This document shows positions 1 to 8,324 of a stretch of 64,000 nt of DNA, piece by piece. The position numbers were made by a program, and so were the translations under genes. The first letter of the stretch is position 1; every line of letters begins with the position of its first letter. This DNA is from Exiguobacterium chiriqhucha RW-2 (lineage in GTDB: Bacteria; Bacillota; Bacilli; Exiguobacteriales; Exiguobacteriaceae), in assembly GCF_000416965.1 (NCBI RefSeq), contig NZ_ATCL01000009.1, positions 124,001 to 188,000 of the forward strand, given 5' to 3'. The notes beneath the pieces were generated by a model, which saw only the letters and a program-made list of their open reading frames with translations, was not told where the DNA came from and searched no databases.

Positions 1-1
1 T

Positions 2-859
2 CTCGGGACAGCCCTTGCGAAAGCTCTCGGCACATCACGTAAAGAGTCGCTTTCAGCGACGGCAAACATCTTCGTCGGTCAAACGGAAGCACCACTTGTC
101 ATCAAGCCTTACCTTCCGACAATGACACAATCGGAGCTCTTCGCCGTTATGGTCGGGGGACTCGCGTCGGTTGCCGGTTCGGTTCTCGCTGGATACGCTG
201 CCCTTGGTGTACCGCTTGAGTACTTGCTCGCAGCGAGTTTCATGGCTGCACCTGCTGGTCTCATGTTCGCGAAAATCATCGTTCCTGAAACAGAAGAGTA
301 TAATGATGATATCGAAATTGCTGAAGATGAAGAGGACAAAGCAGCGAACTTCGTCGATGCGGCCGCTCGCGGTGCGTCTGACGGTCTCTTCCTTGCATTG
401 AATGTCGGTGCGATGCTTCTCGCGTTCGTTTCATTGATTGCACTCGTCAACTTGATTCTTGGTGGAATCGGCGGCTTGGTCGGATTCGACGGTCTCTCGC
501 TCGAATTGATTCTTGGTTATGTGTTCGCACCACTCGCATTTGTCATCGGTGTACCGTGGGCTGATGCCGTTCAGTTCGGTAGCTTCCTCGGTCAGAAACT
601 CGTCTTGAACGAATTCGTTGCCTTCTCAGAGTTCGCACCAATAATTGGAACGGGTGAGCTCTCAGCACGTACGGAAGCGATGATCGCCTTCGCACTCTGT
701 GGATTCGCTAACATCTCGTCACTCGCGATCCTTCTCGGTGGTCTTGGTGGAATGGCACCGAACCGTCGGAACGATATCGCGCGCATGGGTGTCCTCGCGA
801 TTCTCGCAGGTACGCTTGCTAACTTGATGTCAGCCACGCTTGCTGGTTTGCTTCTCTAA
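2..859 (+). CDS. nupC: NupC-family nucleoside:cation symporter (5' end cut by window)
   Basis: The open frame runs from the first bases of the window without a stop, so only the C-terminal ~285 residues of a ~400-residue concentrative nucleoside transporter are seen. NupC-type features are the stretch [16 protein letters not shown] near the start and the gate-region pattern around GTELSART-like sequence ([20 protein letters not shown]), followed by hydrophobic helices ending in [14 protein letters not shown]. The family imports nucleosides with H+ or Na+ across the cytoplasmic membrane for salvage. An acidic loop ([18 protein letters not shown], in part) lies between helices. A terminator follows directly. 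Substrate range cannot be read from the sequence. Confidence 0.9.
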   Translation, partial: LGTALAKALGTSRKESLSATANIFVGQTEAPLVIKPYLPTMTQSELFAVMVGGLASVAGSVLAGYAALGVPLEYLLAASFMAAPAGLMFAKIIVPETEEYNDDIEIAEDEEDKAANFVDAAARGASDGLFLALNVGAMLLAFVSLIALVNLILGGIGGLVGFDGLSLELILGYVFAPLAFVIGVPWADAVQFGSFLGQKLVLNEFVAFSEFAPIIGTGELSARTEAMIAFALCGFANISSLAILLGGLGGMAPNRRNDIARMGVLAILAGTLANLMSATLAGLLL

Positions 860-877
860 TCAAATACGATTTACTCA

Positions 878-910
878 GAGTGATCACTTCGGTGGTCACT
901 CTTTTTTTTT
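878..910 (+). terminator. Rho-independent terminator of nupC
   Basis: A 10-bp stem (GAGTGATCAC / GTGGTCACTC) with a TTCG loop is followed by nine T residues. Confidence 0.9.
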
Positions 911-929
911 GTAGATGAATGAATAGCAA

Positions 930-955
930 AACCCGACCGTATCGGCGGTCGGGTT
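930..955 (-). terminator. Terminator of the nucleotidyltransferase-like gene
   Basis: AACCCGACCG / CGGTCGGGTT forms a perfect 10-bp stem abutting the minus-strand stop codon. The minus-strand tail is only moderately T-rich (TTTGCTATTC). Confidence 0.65.
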
Positions 956-1534
956 CTACAGTCCGTGACGAGTCACGTCCACTTCTTGAAGTTTCGGCCA
1001 AGTGGCTTGCCAATTCTTATTTTGGATCCGCGCTTGATAAATGTGGTGATGCGGGGATCCGTCTTCAAATGCTGGGGTCGGTCGCAATTTCAGTCCAATG
1101 ATGTCGTCAATGCCGTAAGGGGCAGCCAACTTCAACCGTCCGCTGTTGTCGAGGCTGACACCGATGGCTGTGACGGTCTCGGGGAAGTGGGCCAAGGCGT
1201 CGGTCGCAGACTGATAGGGTGGCAATTGATTGACCAGGTGCATGCGGGCTTGGTTTTTGACCGACCAAGCGACGTTTGGTAACAGAGCGTATAGTTGTGC
1301 CTCATACTCTTTTTCGATTGCTTCGTCGTTGTGAGATTGGTCAAAGTAGATGACGTCGACATCTTCGGTCGGCGTCGGTACTGGATAGCCGTGCACGTCA
1401 TCCCATATCTTCGCCCGTACGTATCCGGCACAGATCCACCAGTCGGGTAAATTGAGCGAAGCGACGGTCGTCAATAGACGCATCAATTCATCGTCATTTT
1501 CTAAAAAAAGGGTCACCTCTTCAGTCGTGTTCAA
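956..1534 (-). CDS. Nucleotidyltransferase-like protein (PF06042 type)
   Basis: A 192-residue protein resembling the NTP_transf_6/DUF925 family of nucleotidyltransferase-fold proteins. Visible family features are WWICAGYVRAKIWD near residue 32 and the acidic pair in EDVDVIYFD near residue 57, which sits where the metal-binding Asp residues of this fold occur. The C-terminal GIDDIIGLKLRPTP segment is also typical. The start is TTG, placed 7 nt after GGAGG; an out-of-frame ATG overlaps it. Monocistronic, with its own terminator. Substrate is unknown for the family, so the molecular role is not assigned. Confidence 0.8.
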   Translation of the reverse strand: MNTTEEVTLFLENDDELMRLLTTVASLNLPDWWICAGYVRAKIWDDVHGYPVPTPTEDVDVIYFDQSHNDEAIEKEYEAQLYALLPNVAWSVKNQARMHLVNQLPPYQSATDALAHFPETVTAIGVSLDNSGRLKLAAPYGIDDIIGLKLRPTPAFEDGSPHHHIYQARIQNKNWQATWPKLQEVDVTRHGL

Positions 1535-1612
1535 TCCATCTCCTCCAATCCTCTCCTAAGCATAACGTATCCAAATAAAAAGCACCTCGATCGAAATCGA
1601 GGTGCATGTCAG

Positions 1613-2200
1613 TTACGCTTGAAGTTGCATCCGCTGGCGTTCGATCCACGGCTTCAACTTGAGGAAGAGTGGGACGAACAAGGCGCTGATCAACAACGCT
1701 TTAATAAGGTTGAACGGCAAGATGCCATAGAGGACGAGGTCCGTTTTGACTGCCGGTTGCGCCATCTCGGTCATGCCGAAGAAGAACGCGTATGCTGGTA
1801 AGATGAGCAAATAATTCAAAATCGCCAAGCTGAGTGCCATCGTGATTGTGCCGGCCACGAGGCCTGAAGCGAGCGCTTTATTCGTTTTACGTTTATGGTA
1901 GAACCATGCGACCGGATACATGAAAGCGACACCTGCAAAGAAGTTTGCGACTTCACCGACCGGAACGCCGCCACCGTTAAAGACATAGTAGAGGACGTTT
2001 TTTAGAGCGACGACCACGACGCCTGCGAGTGGGGAAAACACGATTCCGGCGACGAGCGCGGGAATGTCACTAAAGTCCACTTTTAGGAATGGTGGTAGGA
2101 ATGGCAGCGGGAAGTTAAAGAGCATGAGGACAAAAGAAATGGCCCCGAGCATCGATAGCGTCACCAGTGTTGTCAATCGTTTGTTGCGCGTTGTTTTCAT
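1613..2200 (-). CDS. ribU: Riboflavin ECF transporter substrate-binding subunit RibU
   Basis: A 195-residue hydrophobic protein with about six membrane segments, matching the S component of the energy-coupling-factor riboflavin importer. The N-terminal region with LGAISFVLMLFNFPLPFLP and the following KVDFSDIPALVAG is the RibU pattern. It captures riboflavin outside the cell and works with the shared EcfA/A'/T module, which is not in this window. The start was set at the ATG preceded by AAAAGGAGAG rather than an upstream in-frame codon inside the leader terminator. The FMN riboswitch upstream on the same strand independently supports the riboflavin assignment. Confidence 0.93.
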   Translation of the reverse strand: MKTTRNKRLTTLVTLSMLGAISFVLMLFNFPLPFLPPFLKVDFSDIPALVAGIVFSPLAGVVVVALKNVLYYVFNGGGVPVGEVANFFAGVAFMYPVAWFYHKRKTNKALASGLVAGTITMALSLAILNYLLILPAYAFFFGMTEMAQPAVKTDLVLYGILPFNLIKALLISALFVPLFLKLKPWIERQRMQLQA

Positions 2201-2249
2201 CAAAATCTCTCCTTTTGTCGCTCCTTGATGAATGGCACCCGTCGCATAG

Positions 2250-2277
2250 AAAAACCCGATTGTATCAAACAATCGGG
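2250..2277 (-). terminator. FMN-controlled attenuator in the ribU leader
   Basis: On the minus strand CCCGATTG - TTTGATA - CAATCGGG forms an 8-bp stem followed by five T residues. It lies between the FMN aptamer and ribU, so it is the likely expression platform: termination when FMN is bound. Confidence 0.85.
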
Positions 2278-2360
2278 AGAGTTTACGCGCATACGAAATA
2301 GATGTTCTCGTCGGCGTTTAGACCACGCCAAAGAAAACATCCGGATATCGGTCGGATGCC

Positions 2361-2500
2361 GCCATCTTCTCCCATCCAGACTATACTGTCGGCTTTCGAA
2401 TCTCACGAAATCAGCAAGCAACGCCTTGCTCGCTCACGGGCTGAGAAGATCATGTCTTCAATACCGCCGGTCGGGAATTTCACCCTGCCCCGAAGATGGA
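2361..2500 (-). promoter_or_regulatory. FMN (RFN) riboswitch aptamer
   Basis: The minus strand carries the conserved RFN blocks in order: CTTCGGGGCAGGGTGAAATT, CCCGACCGGCGGTATTGAAG, AGCCCGTGAGCG, GAAAGCCGACAGTATAGTC and TGGATGGGAGAAGATGG. The first and last blocks close the P1 helix (ATCTTC / GAAGAT). The element precedes ribU by about 160 nt, with a terminator between. FMN binding is expected to stop transcription of ribU. Confidence 0.95.
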
Positions 2501-2598
2501 ACGATTTAATTTTTTTTGTTACAGTTTAGTTATACAAGATATTTCACAAAATCTCAAGTCAGTTGACTTGAAGTTAAGATAATGAAGGAGGAGTTCAG

Positions 2599-2955
2599 AT
2601 GATTCATTTGACAGAGTCAGCTGCATTGCAAGTCATCGATATGATGAAACAGACAGAACACCCCGAAAATCAGTACTTGCGCATCAAGGTACAAGGTGGG
2701 GGATGCACCGGCCTCTCGTACGGGATGGGGTTTGATGAAGACAAGACGGATCGAGATATCCAGTTCGACCATCACGGCGTCCGTGTCATCGTCGCTGAAG
2801 CCGATCATGGCGTCGTCGATGGCCTCGAGATTGACTATAAGCAGTCGATGCTCGGTGGCGGGTTTACGATTAAAAACCCGAACGCCATCGCCACGTGCGG
2901 ATGCGGTTCGAGTTTCCGGACGGCGTCGAACGCCGGGACACCTGGAGATTGCTAA
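2599..2955 (+). CDS. yutM: HesB/IscA-type iron-sulfur cluster carrier
   Basis: A 118-residue A-type Fe-S carrier. The three conserved cysteines are visible: one in QGGGCTGLSYGM near residue 36 and two in ATCGCGSSF near residue 100. Proteins of this family receive [Fe-S] clusters and pass them to apo-enzymes in the cytosol. GAAGGAGGAG lies 8 nt before the ATG. The neighbourhood (ferredoxin reductase and NDH-2 genes a few kb on) matches that of B. subtilis yutM. The C-terminal tail after CGCGSSF is longer than in minimal IscA proteins (about 15 residues, ending in a further Cys). Confidence 0.92.
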   Translation: MIHLTESAALQVIDMMKQTEHPENQYLRIKVQGGGCTGLSYGMGFDEDKTDRDIQFDHHGVRVIVAEADHGVVDGLEIDYKQSMLGGGFTIKNPNAIATCGCGSSFRTASNAGTPGDC

Positions 2956-2959
2956 ACGA

Positions 2960-2992
2960 AAGGCCAATCATATGGACGATTGGCCTTTTTTT
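2960..2992 (+). terminator. Terminator after the iron-sulfur carrier gene
   Basis: AAGGCCAATC / GATTGGCCTT, 10-bp stem with an 8-nt loop and seven T residues. Confidence 0.9.
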
Positions 2993-2995
2993 GGT

Positions 2996-3238
2996 TCAGT
3001 CGTTTTCTTCCATCAAAATCAAGCGAATCACTTTTGACGTTGCATCCAATTCGATGTGATGTTGCCAAGGGCGAAACGCCGTGATTTTACACGTGTCGGT
3101 CGTGATTTGGAATGAACAGACGCTCTCTTCCTCTTGGTCAAGGACCGAGTAGCGGCTGAAATCCGATAAACTTTGGTAGATGGCGTATTGCTTCGGTAAC
3201 TCACACGTCCATCCTTTTTCTAACATGATTTGATGCAT
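2996..3238 (-). CDS. Uncharacterised 80-residue protein
   Basis: I do not recognise this family. The start is placed at an ATG (MHQIMLEKGW) with GAGGCGAGG just upstream; a longer in-frame extension would run into an A/T-rich stretch that looks like promoter. The protein is soluble, has two Cys, a hydrophobic-rich C-terminal half (SKVIRLILMEEND) and no obvious motif. It is convergent with the iron-sulfur carrier gene and divergent from the epimerase-like gene. It could be a small lineage-specific cytosolic protein. Confidence 0.6.
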   Translation of the reverse strand: MHQIMLEKGWTCELPKQYAIYQSLSDFSRYSVLDQEEESVCSFQITTDTCKITAFRPWQHHIELDATSKVIRLILMEEND

Positions 3239-3366
3239 GGGCCTCGCCTCTTTCTTTTCTATATATATAAGAATAACAAAAAAATTCAAGGAAGTGGAAG
3301 ATTAGGCGAGAGGATGCAAGGGAAAATGAAAAGAGATGTCATTTTTATGTAGGAGGGGTAGGGACG

Positions 3367-4221
3367 ATGAGAAAAGTATTGATATTCGGTGGGTCACGTT
3401 ATTTTGGAAAGCGATTGGCACTTCGTTTGGCGGAAGCCGGGGATGATGTGACGATTGTGACGCGAGGACAACTGCAAGTACCTGAGGCGGAAGGAATCCG
3501 TTCGATCAAAGGGGACCGACAATCGGTGGCGACGATGAAAGACTTGTCGCGCGATCATTATGATGTCGTCTATGACAATATTTGTTTTAACCCATATCAA
3601 GCGAAAATCGCCTCGGACGCCTTCATGGACCAAGTCGGAAAATACGTTCTCACGTCGACGATGTCCGTCTATGCACCGGGTGCCGATTTGAAAGAAAGTG
3701 ACTTCAATCCGCTCCACCACGACTATCATCTTGAATCCGAACATGACTATGGTCAAGGGAAGCGGGAAGCCGAGTCCTACTTCTTCCATCGCGCCTCATT
3801 CCCGGTCGCGACCGTCCGTTTGCCAATCGTCTTAGGCCCGGACGACTATACGGACCGTCTCAAGTTTTATATCGATGCTGTCCGTCGAGAAGAACCGGTT
3901 GTCCTGCATCATCCCGAAGCGAAGATGGGCTTTATCTCAAGTTTTGAGGCGGCGGCCTTTTTAGAATGGGTCGGTCGGGCCAACGTGTCCGGACCGTTCA
4001 ATGCGGCGAGTGAAGGGATCATCTCACTTGGGGCGCTCATGGAACGGATTGGCCATCACTTAAATAAACCCGTCCAAATCATCAAAGACGGCGAGTCGTC
4101 GCCGTACGATACGGACGTCGACTATTACATGTCAATCGCCGAGGCGAAAAAGGCAGGTTTTGTCTTTACCCAACTCGATGACTGGCTCGATCGGGTCATC
4201 CTCCAAACAATCCGTAAATGA
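3367..4221 (+). CDS. NAD-dependent epimerase/dehydratase-family protein
   Basis: A 284-residue extended short-chain dehydrogenase-like protein. The N-terminal dinucleotide-binding motif is GGSRYFGKRLA (residues 8-18), of the atypical type seen in nucleoside-sugar epimerase relatives and CSP41-like proteins. STMSVYAPG (near residue 97) and YGQGKREAE (near residue 127) supply the Ser and the Tyr-x3-Lys of the active site. A GDRQSV segment near residue 50 fits the NADP/NAD specificity loop. Preceded by GTAGGAGGGGTAGGG. Substrate is unknown; lone gene ending at a bidirectional terminator. Confidence 0.85.
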   Translation: MRKVLIFGGSRYFGKRLALRLAEAGDDVTIVTRGQLQVPEAEGIRSIKGDRQSVATMKDLSRDHYDVVYDNICFNPYQAKIASDAFMDQVGKYVLTSTMSVYAPGADLKESDFNPLHHDYHLESEHDYGQGKREAESYFFHRASFPVATVRLPIVLGPDDYTDRLKFYIDAVRREEPVVLHHPEAKMGFISSFEAAAFLEWVGRANVSGPFNAASEGIISLGALMERIGHHLNKPVQIIKDGESSPYDTDVDYYMSIAEAKKAGFVFTQLDDWLDRVILQTIRK

Positions 4222-4224
4222 AAA

Positions 4225-4251
4225 TGGCCCTCATCATCGCGATGAGGGCCA
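4225..4251. terminator. Bidirectional terminator
   Basis: TGGCCCTCATC / GATGAGGGCCA, perfect 11-bp stem with a 5-nt loop between convergent genes. T-rich tails on both strands are short. Confidence 0.75.
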
Positions 4252-4256
4252 CATCT

Positions 4257-5234
4257 TTATTTCCCGGCGAATACCGAAGTCGAATGTTGCGGGTGACGCG
4301 CTGTCGGGTCGACGAGCTGCTTCACTTGGTTGATGGCAATCGGAGCTTCTCCGAAGCCTGTCGCAATCAATTTTACTTTTCCTTCGTACGTGGCGATGTC
4401 ACCACACGCGAAGATGCCGGCGACCGTCGTCTCCATCCGCGAGTCGACGCGGATCGTGTTCTTCTCGAACTCCATGCCCCAGTTTTTGATTGGGCCGAGC
4501 GATGAGACGAAACCGTAGTTACAGATAAGGTCATCGATCTCGACGAATTTCGATTCGCCGTCCTTGTCTGTCAATTCGACCGACTCGATGTGCGTCTCAC
4601 CTGAAAGTGATTCGATGTTATATGGCGTCCAGACGTTAATCGTCGACGCTTTCATCTGTTCGACCGTATGCTCGTGGGCACGGAACCGGTCGCGACGGTG
4701 GACGATATGGACTTCTTTGGCAATTCCTTCGAGCATGAGTGCCCAGTCGACAGCCGAGTCGCCGCCGCCGGCGATCATGACGCGACGATCACGGAATTTC
4801 TCCATGTTGTCGACGAAGTAATGAAGGTTCGCATAGTCTTCACAACCATCGAGACCGAGTGGTCGTGCGGCGAATGCCCCGTTCCCAGCCGTGATGATGA
4901 TCGCTTTCGTATGGTACTCGTCTTTATTCGTCGTAATCTGGAACGTGCCGTCCTCGAGACGCTCGACTGTTTCAACTGTCTCCCCGAGGCGATAGTCCTG
5001 TTCGAACTGATCGGCTTGGGCTTTCAATTGGTCAATCAAATCTTGGGCTTTCACTTTCGGGAAGCCGGCGATGTCGTAAATATATTTTTCTGGATACAGT
5101 GTCGACAATTGTCCGCCGAGTTGTGGCAAACTTTCAATCAACGCCGTATCGAGTTGGCGCATACCTGCATAAAATGCGGTGAACAGTCCGATTGGGCCGC
5201 CACCGATGATGATCACATCTTTCGTCGATTTCAT
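4257..5234 (-). CDS. yumC: Ferredoxin--NADP(+) reductase, thioredoxin-reductase-like type (YumC class)
   Basis: A 325-residue flavoprotein of the homodimeric TrxR-like ferredoxin/flavodoxin-NADP reductases. It has the FAD motif [14 protein letters not shown] (residue 9 onward), the NADPH motif [11 protein letters not shown] near residue 155 and a [12 protein letters not shown] motif near residue 275. It lacks the CxxC pair of thioredoxin reductase, which separates the two families. It moves electrons between NADPH and ferredoxin or flavodoxin in the cytosol. The start was moved to the ATG after TGAGGAGGAATTCG; a TATAAT -10 sits on the minus strand at 5263-5268. Divergent from ndh, as for yumC/yumB in B. 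subtilis. Confidence 0.93.
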   Translation of the reverse strand: MKSTKDVIIIGGGPIGLFTAFYAGMRQLDTALIESLPQLGGQLSTLYPEKYIYDIAGFPKVKAQDLIDQLKAQADQFEQDYRLGETVETVERLEDGTFQITTNKDEYHTKAIIITAGNGAFAARPLGLDGCEDYANLHYFVDNMEKFRDRRVMIAGGGDSAVDWALMLEGIAKEVHIVHRRDRFRAHEHTVEQMKASTINVWTPYNIESLSGETHIESVELTDKDGESKFVEIDDLICNYGFVSSLGPIKNWGMEFEKNTIRVDSRMETTVAGIFACGDIATYEGKVKLIATGFGEAPIAINQVKQLVDPTARHPQHSTSVFAGK

Positions 5235-5500
5235 CGAATTCCTCCTCAAAACGTATACATCTATTATAGTGACAATCGTGAATTAAATCCATTCTGTACA
5301 AACATGCTATACATTCAAAAAAAATTCAAGAAGATATGCTTTTCCATTGAGAAAACAAAACAAACAGCGTACAATGAACGAGAAGCAATTGTGAACATTG
5401 GTTGAACAAGGTTTAGGCTTTATTGTGAACACTCATGTGAAAAAACACACAACATGGTTGTTCAAGAAAACAAAACTATCAAAACAAGGTGGAAATGAAC

Positions 5501-6712
5501 ATGAAACGACCTAACATTGTTATTCTTGGCGCAGGTTTCGGTGGACTCATCACAGCGGTCAACCTCCAGAAGACGCTCTCAGCTGGCGACGCGAACATCA
5601 CGCTCATCAACAAGCATGATTACCATTACCAGACGACGTGGCTTCATGAGCCAGCGGCCGGAACGATGAAACCGGATCAAGCTCGCATCTACATCAACGA
5701 CGTCGTGAACCCGTCACGTGTGAAATTTGTCAAAGGGATCGTCGATCGCGTCGATACTACGGCAAAACAAGTCTTGCTCGTAGACGGTTCAGCCGTTGAA
5801 TATGATTATGTCGTGTTCGCACTCGGCGGCGTACCTGAAACATTCGGTATCCCTGGCCTTAAAGAGAACGCGATGACAATCAGTTCATTGAACAGCGTCC
5901 GTAAAATCAAAGAACATATCGAGTACTCGTTCGCTCAATATAAAACGAACGGTTCAGCTGACCGCTCGTACGTGACGATCGTTGTCGGTGGCGCAGGATT
6001 CACAGGAATCGAGTTCCTCGGTGAGCTCGTCAACCGTGTGCCTGAGCTTTGCAAACAGTATGACGTGCCACGTGAAGCGGTTCGCATCGTGAACATCGAA
6101 GCCGCTCCGACTGTACTTCCTGGTTTCGACCCAGAACTCACGACGTACGCGCAGAAATGGCTCGAGCGCAACGGCGTCGAGATGAAACTCGGCAACGGCA
6201 TTAAAGGCGTTGAGCCTGGTGTTGTCACGTTCGGTCCACTCCAAGGCGACACGACAGAGACGATTGAAGCGAACACGATTCTCTGGACAGGTGGCGTCAG
6301 CGGTAGCCCGATCGTTGAGAAGTCTGGCTTTGAAGCGGTTCGGAACCGTGTCATGGTCGAGGCGGACAACCGTGCCCCTGGTCACGACAACGTCTTCATC
6401 ATCGGTGACTGCTCGGCTGTCATGGATCCGGTCTCAAACCGTCCATACCCACCGACTGCCCAAATCGCGACACAACAAGCGCACAACGTGGCGAAAAACA
6501 TCGCAGCACTCATCAACGGGAAATCAACTTCGAAATTCACGTATGAGAGCAAAGGGACAGTCGCATCACTTGGCCATAACGATGGCATCGGCATCGTCAT
6601 GGGCAAAAAGATCTTCGGTCGTAACGCTTCATTCATGAAGAAAGTGATCGACAACAAACACTTCCTCGAATTGAAGAAGTACGGTCTCGTCCTCAAAAAA
6701 GGTAAATTCTAA
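5501..6712 (+). CDS. ndh: Type II NADH dehydrogenase (NDH-2)
   Basis: A 403-residue single-subunit NADH:quinone oxidoreductase on the inner face of the membrane; it oxidises NADH without proton pumping. Motifs: FAD-binding LGAGFGGL (residue 9), NADH-binding VGGAGFTGIEFLGEL near residue 165, and IGDCSAV near residue 300, followed by the quinone-site segment YPPTAQIATQQA. AAGGTGG is followed by two close in-frame codons (GTG at 5489, ATG at 5495) and ATG 5501; the last has the best spacing. A 240-nt region with repeated TTGTGAAC motifs lies upstream. Followed by a strong terminator. Confidence 0.93.
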   Translation: MKRPNIVILGAGFGGLITAVNLQKTLSAGDANITLINKHDYHYQTTWLHEPAAGTMKPDQARIYINDVVNPSRVKFVKGIVDRVDTTAKQVLLVDGSAVEYDYVVFALGGVPETFGIPGLKENAMTISSLNSVRKIKEHIEYSFAQYKTNGSADRSYVTIVVGGAGFTGIEFLGELVNRVPELCKQYDVPREAVRIVNIEAAPTVLPGFDPELTTYAQKWLERNGVEMKLGNGIKGVEPGVVTFGPLQGDTTETIEANTILWTGGVSGSPIVEKSGFEAVRNRVMVEADNRAPGHDNVFIIGDCSAVMDPVSNRPYPPTAQIATQQAHNVAKNIAALINGKSTSKFTYESKGTVASLGHNDGIGIVMGKKIFGRNASFMKKVIDNKHFLELKKYGLVLKKGKF

Positions 6713-6725
6713 GCCATATATCTGA

Positions 6726-6758
6726 GTGGCCCGCTCATAGGAGCGGGTCACTTTTTTA
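6726..6758 (+). terminator. Terminator of ndh
   Basis: GTGGCCCGCTC / GAGCGGGTCAC with ATAG loop, then TTTTTT. Confidence 0.9.
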
Positions 6759-6782
6759 TTGTCGGTGGCGTACGGTTCACCT

Positions 6783-6812
6783 TTGACCTAAGCGCAAACG
6801 ATTCGGTATAAT
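6783..6812 (+). promoter_or_regulatory. Sigma-A promoter of yuiB
   Basis: TTGACC, 18-nt spacer, TATAAT, ending 26 nt before the yuiB start codon. Confidence 0.75.
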
Positions 6813-6838
6813 AGACAACGGGAAAAGGGGGCAATCGC

Positions 6839-7156
6839 ATGCATATTATCCAGGCTGTCATTGGGGCGATTCTTTATTTGGTCATCTTCTTCAGCATCGG
6901 CTTCATTTTGAACATGCTGCTTAAAAAAACATGGACGCTCGTGTTCATCTATCCGATTTTCGTCATTATGATGATTGATAACGTCAAGCTCTCGAGTTAC
7001 ATCACTGAGACGTCGACCGCGCTCGCCAACGTTTACGAACGCGTGCTCGGTCTTCAATTTCTGGATGTGTTCATGCTCGGTTTCGGGTTGCTCGGTGCGA
7101 TTTTGGCTGGGGTCACGATTCGCTACTTGCGCAAGAGTGGTTATTCAATGTTTTAA
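6839..7156 (+). CDS. yuiB: YuiB-family small membrane protein
   Basis: A 105-residue protein with three predicted membrane segments (residues 3-25, 31-50 and 78-95) and the conserved stretch FFSIGFILNMLLKKTW. It matches the uncharacterised YuiB family (PF14068), whose B. subtilis member also neighbours the NADH dehydrogenase-like gene yumB. Its function is unknown; the persistent linkage to ndh suggests a role near the respiratory chain, but that is inference. GGAAAAGGGGGC precedes the ATG, and the gene has its own promoter and terminator. Confidence 0.85.
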   Translation: MHIIQAVIGAILYLVIFFSIGFILNMLLKKTWTLVFIYPIFVIMMIDNVKLSSYITETSTALANVYERVLGLQFLDVFMLGFGLLGAILAGVTIRYLRKSGYSMF

Positions 7157-7182
7157 AGACGACAGAAATGTTCGTCTTTTTT
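7155..7182 (+). terminator. Terminator of yuiB
   Basis: AAAGACGA / TCGTCTTT with a 9-nt loop and a run of T. Confidence 0.8.
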
Positions 7183-7261
7183 GTTTTCCGCCTACTTTTT
7201 TGGGGGATGAACCGATATACTTAGTACGAAACGATTATAGTGAGTAAGGGATGCGATACGA

Positions 7262-8107
7262 ATGACATTACCGATGTATACGATCAAGAAAGTGTTGAAT
7301 AATAGCGTTGTCATTTGCCAACATGATCCGGAACCGGAAGTCATTCTACTCGGGAAAGGGATTGGCTTCGGCAAGAAAGCGGGCGATCTCGTCGACCCGG
7401 CCAGTGTCCCGGAGAAAGTGTATCAACTGACGGACAAAGAAGAACAATCGCAATATCGTGAACTCGTCAAACACGTCGACGAGGACTTTATTGCTTTCAT
7501 GCAAGAAATCGTCGGCTTTATCGAGAACAACACCGGTAAAAAAGTCGACCAGCATATTCATATCGGTTTGACCGACCACTTGTTCTTCACGATGAAGCGG
7601 ATTGAACAAGGGATGGAAGTCACGAATCCGTTCTTGCTTGAGACCGAATCGCTCTATCCGAACGAGTACGCGCTCGCCGAACGTATCGTCGATATGATTC
7701 ACGAGCGGCTTGACGTGTTATTGCCGGACGCGGAGATCGGTTTCATCGCGCTCCACATCCATTCGGCGACGACGTTCAAAAACGTCCTCGAGGTCAATCG
7801 ACACAACCAAATTATCGGGCAGATCGTTCAGACGATTGAGAGTCGTTTGAACGTCAAAATGGACCGGAGTTCACTCGATTATAAGCGCTTACTTCGGCAC
7901 TTAAGGTACGCCGTTGAGCGGGTTGCGACGGGTGAGATGGTGGAGGCCCCACAAAAAATTGAAAAGGTATTGCGCGAAGAATATCCGCTATGCTATAGTA
8001 CTGCTTGGGAGCTGATGGGCATCATGGAACGCGAATTAAAGCGTCCGGTCCCGCGAGGTGAAGCGACATATTTGACGATGCATCTCCAGCGCCTAACAAG
8101 TAGATAA
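7262..8107 (+). CDS. glcT: Transcription antiterminator GlcT (BglG family)
   Basis: A 281-residue RNA-binding antiterminator of the PTS glucose genes. The N-terminal CAT domain (residues 1-60) starts with MYTIKKVLNNSVV and contains LLGKGIGFGKKAGD, both family hallmarks. Two PTS regulation domains follow: PRD1 (about 65-170; His in DQHIHIGLTDH and ALHIHSA) and PRD2 (about 175-280; His in LRHLRYAVERV and YLTMHLQRL). Phosphorylation of these His residues by ptsG EIIB and HPr normally keeps GlcT inactive without glucose. The RAT target and terminator begin 18 nt after the stop codon, which fixes the target as ptsG. Confidence 0.95.
   Translation: MTLPMYTIKKVLNNSVVICQHDPEPEVILLGKGIGFGKKAGDLVDPASVPEKVYQLTDKEEQSQYRELVKHVDEDFIAFMQEIVGFIENNTGKKVDQHIHIGLTDHLFFTMKRIEQGMEVTNPFLLETESLYPNEYALAERIVDMIHERLDVLLPDAEIGFIALHIHSATTFKNVLEVNRHNQIIGQIVQTIESRLNVKMDRSSLDYKRLLRHLRYAVERVATGEMVEAPQKIEKVLREEYPLCYSTAWELMGIMERELKRPVPRGEATYLTMHLQRLTSR
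7970..7999 (+). promoter_or_regulatory. Candidate ptsG promoter inside glcT
   Basis: TTGCGC, 18-nt spacer, TATAGT within the last 140 nt of glcT, upstream of the RAT. It would give a ~320-nt leader. Alternatively ptsG is read only from the glcT promoter. Confidence 0.4.
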
Positions 8108-8124
8108 CTGATACCACGTATCTT

Positions 8125-8155
8125 ACGTGTTACTGATTCGATCAGGCATGAGTAA
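8125..8155 (+). promoter_or_regulatory. GlcT ribonucleic antiterminator (RAT)
   Basis: ACGTGTTACTGATTCGATC followed by AGGCATGAGTAA matches the ptsG-type RAT as I recall it from B. subtilis. Its 3' half overlaps the left arm of the terminator stem at 8143, so GlcT bound here would prevent terminator formation. Confidence 0.9.
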
Positions 8156-8230
8156 GGAGTGGAACGCAACGATTTCTCTATTAGGAGAGGTCTACGTTCT
8201 ATACCTTATTCATGCCTGTTTCTGTTTTTA
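8143..8230 (+). terminator. GlcT-controlled attenuator before ptsG
   Basis: A 15-bp stem CAGGCATGAGTAAGG (8143-8157) / CCTTATTCATGCCTG (8204-8218) with one G-U pair encloses a 46-nt arm that can fold further (GAACG/CGTTC). It is followed by TTTCTGTTTTT. Confidence 0.88.
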
Positions 8231-8324
8231 TAAACGTTTATTATGAAAACGTTTAGATACGTCGGTTGTCTGACATCTACAGTCGTCTTTCCGCACGAAA
8301 CAATCACAAAAAGGAGGATTTATC

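Noticed and set aside
8244-8257. cre-like TGAAAACGTTTAGA before ptsG
   Set aside because: It fails at a core position and lies downstream of the attenuator, far from any promoter, so CcpA control through it is unlikely.
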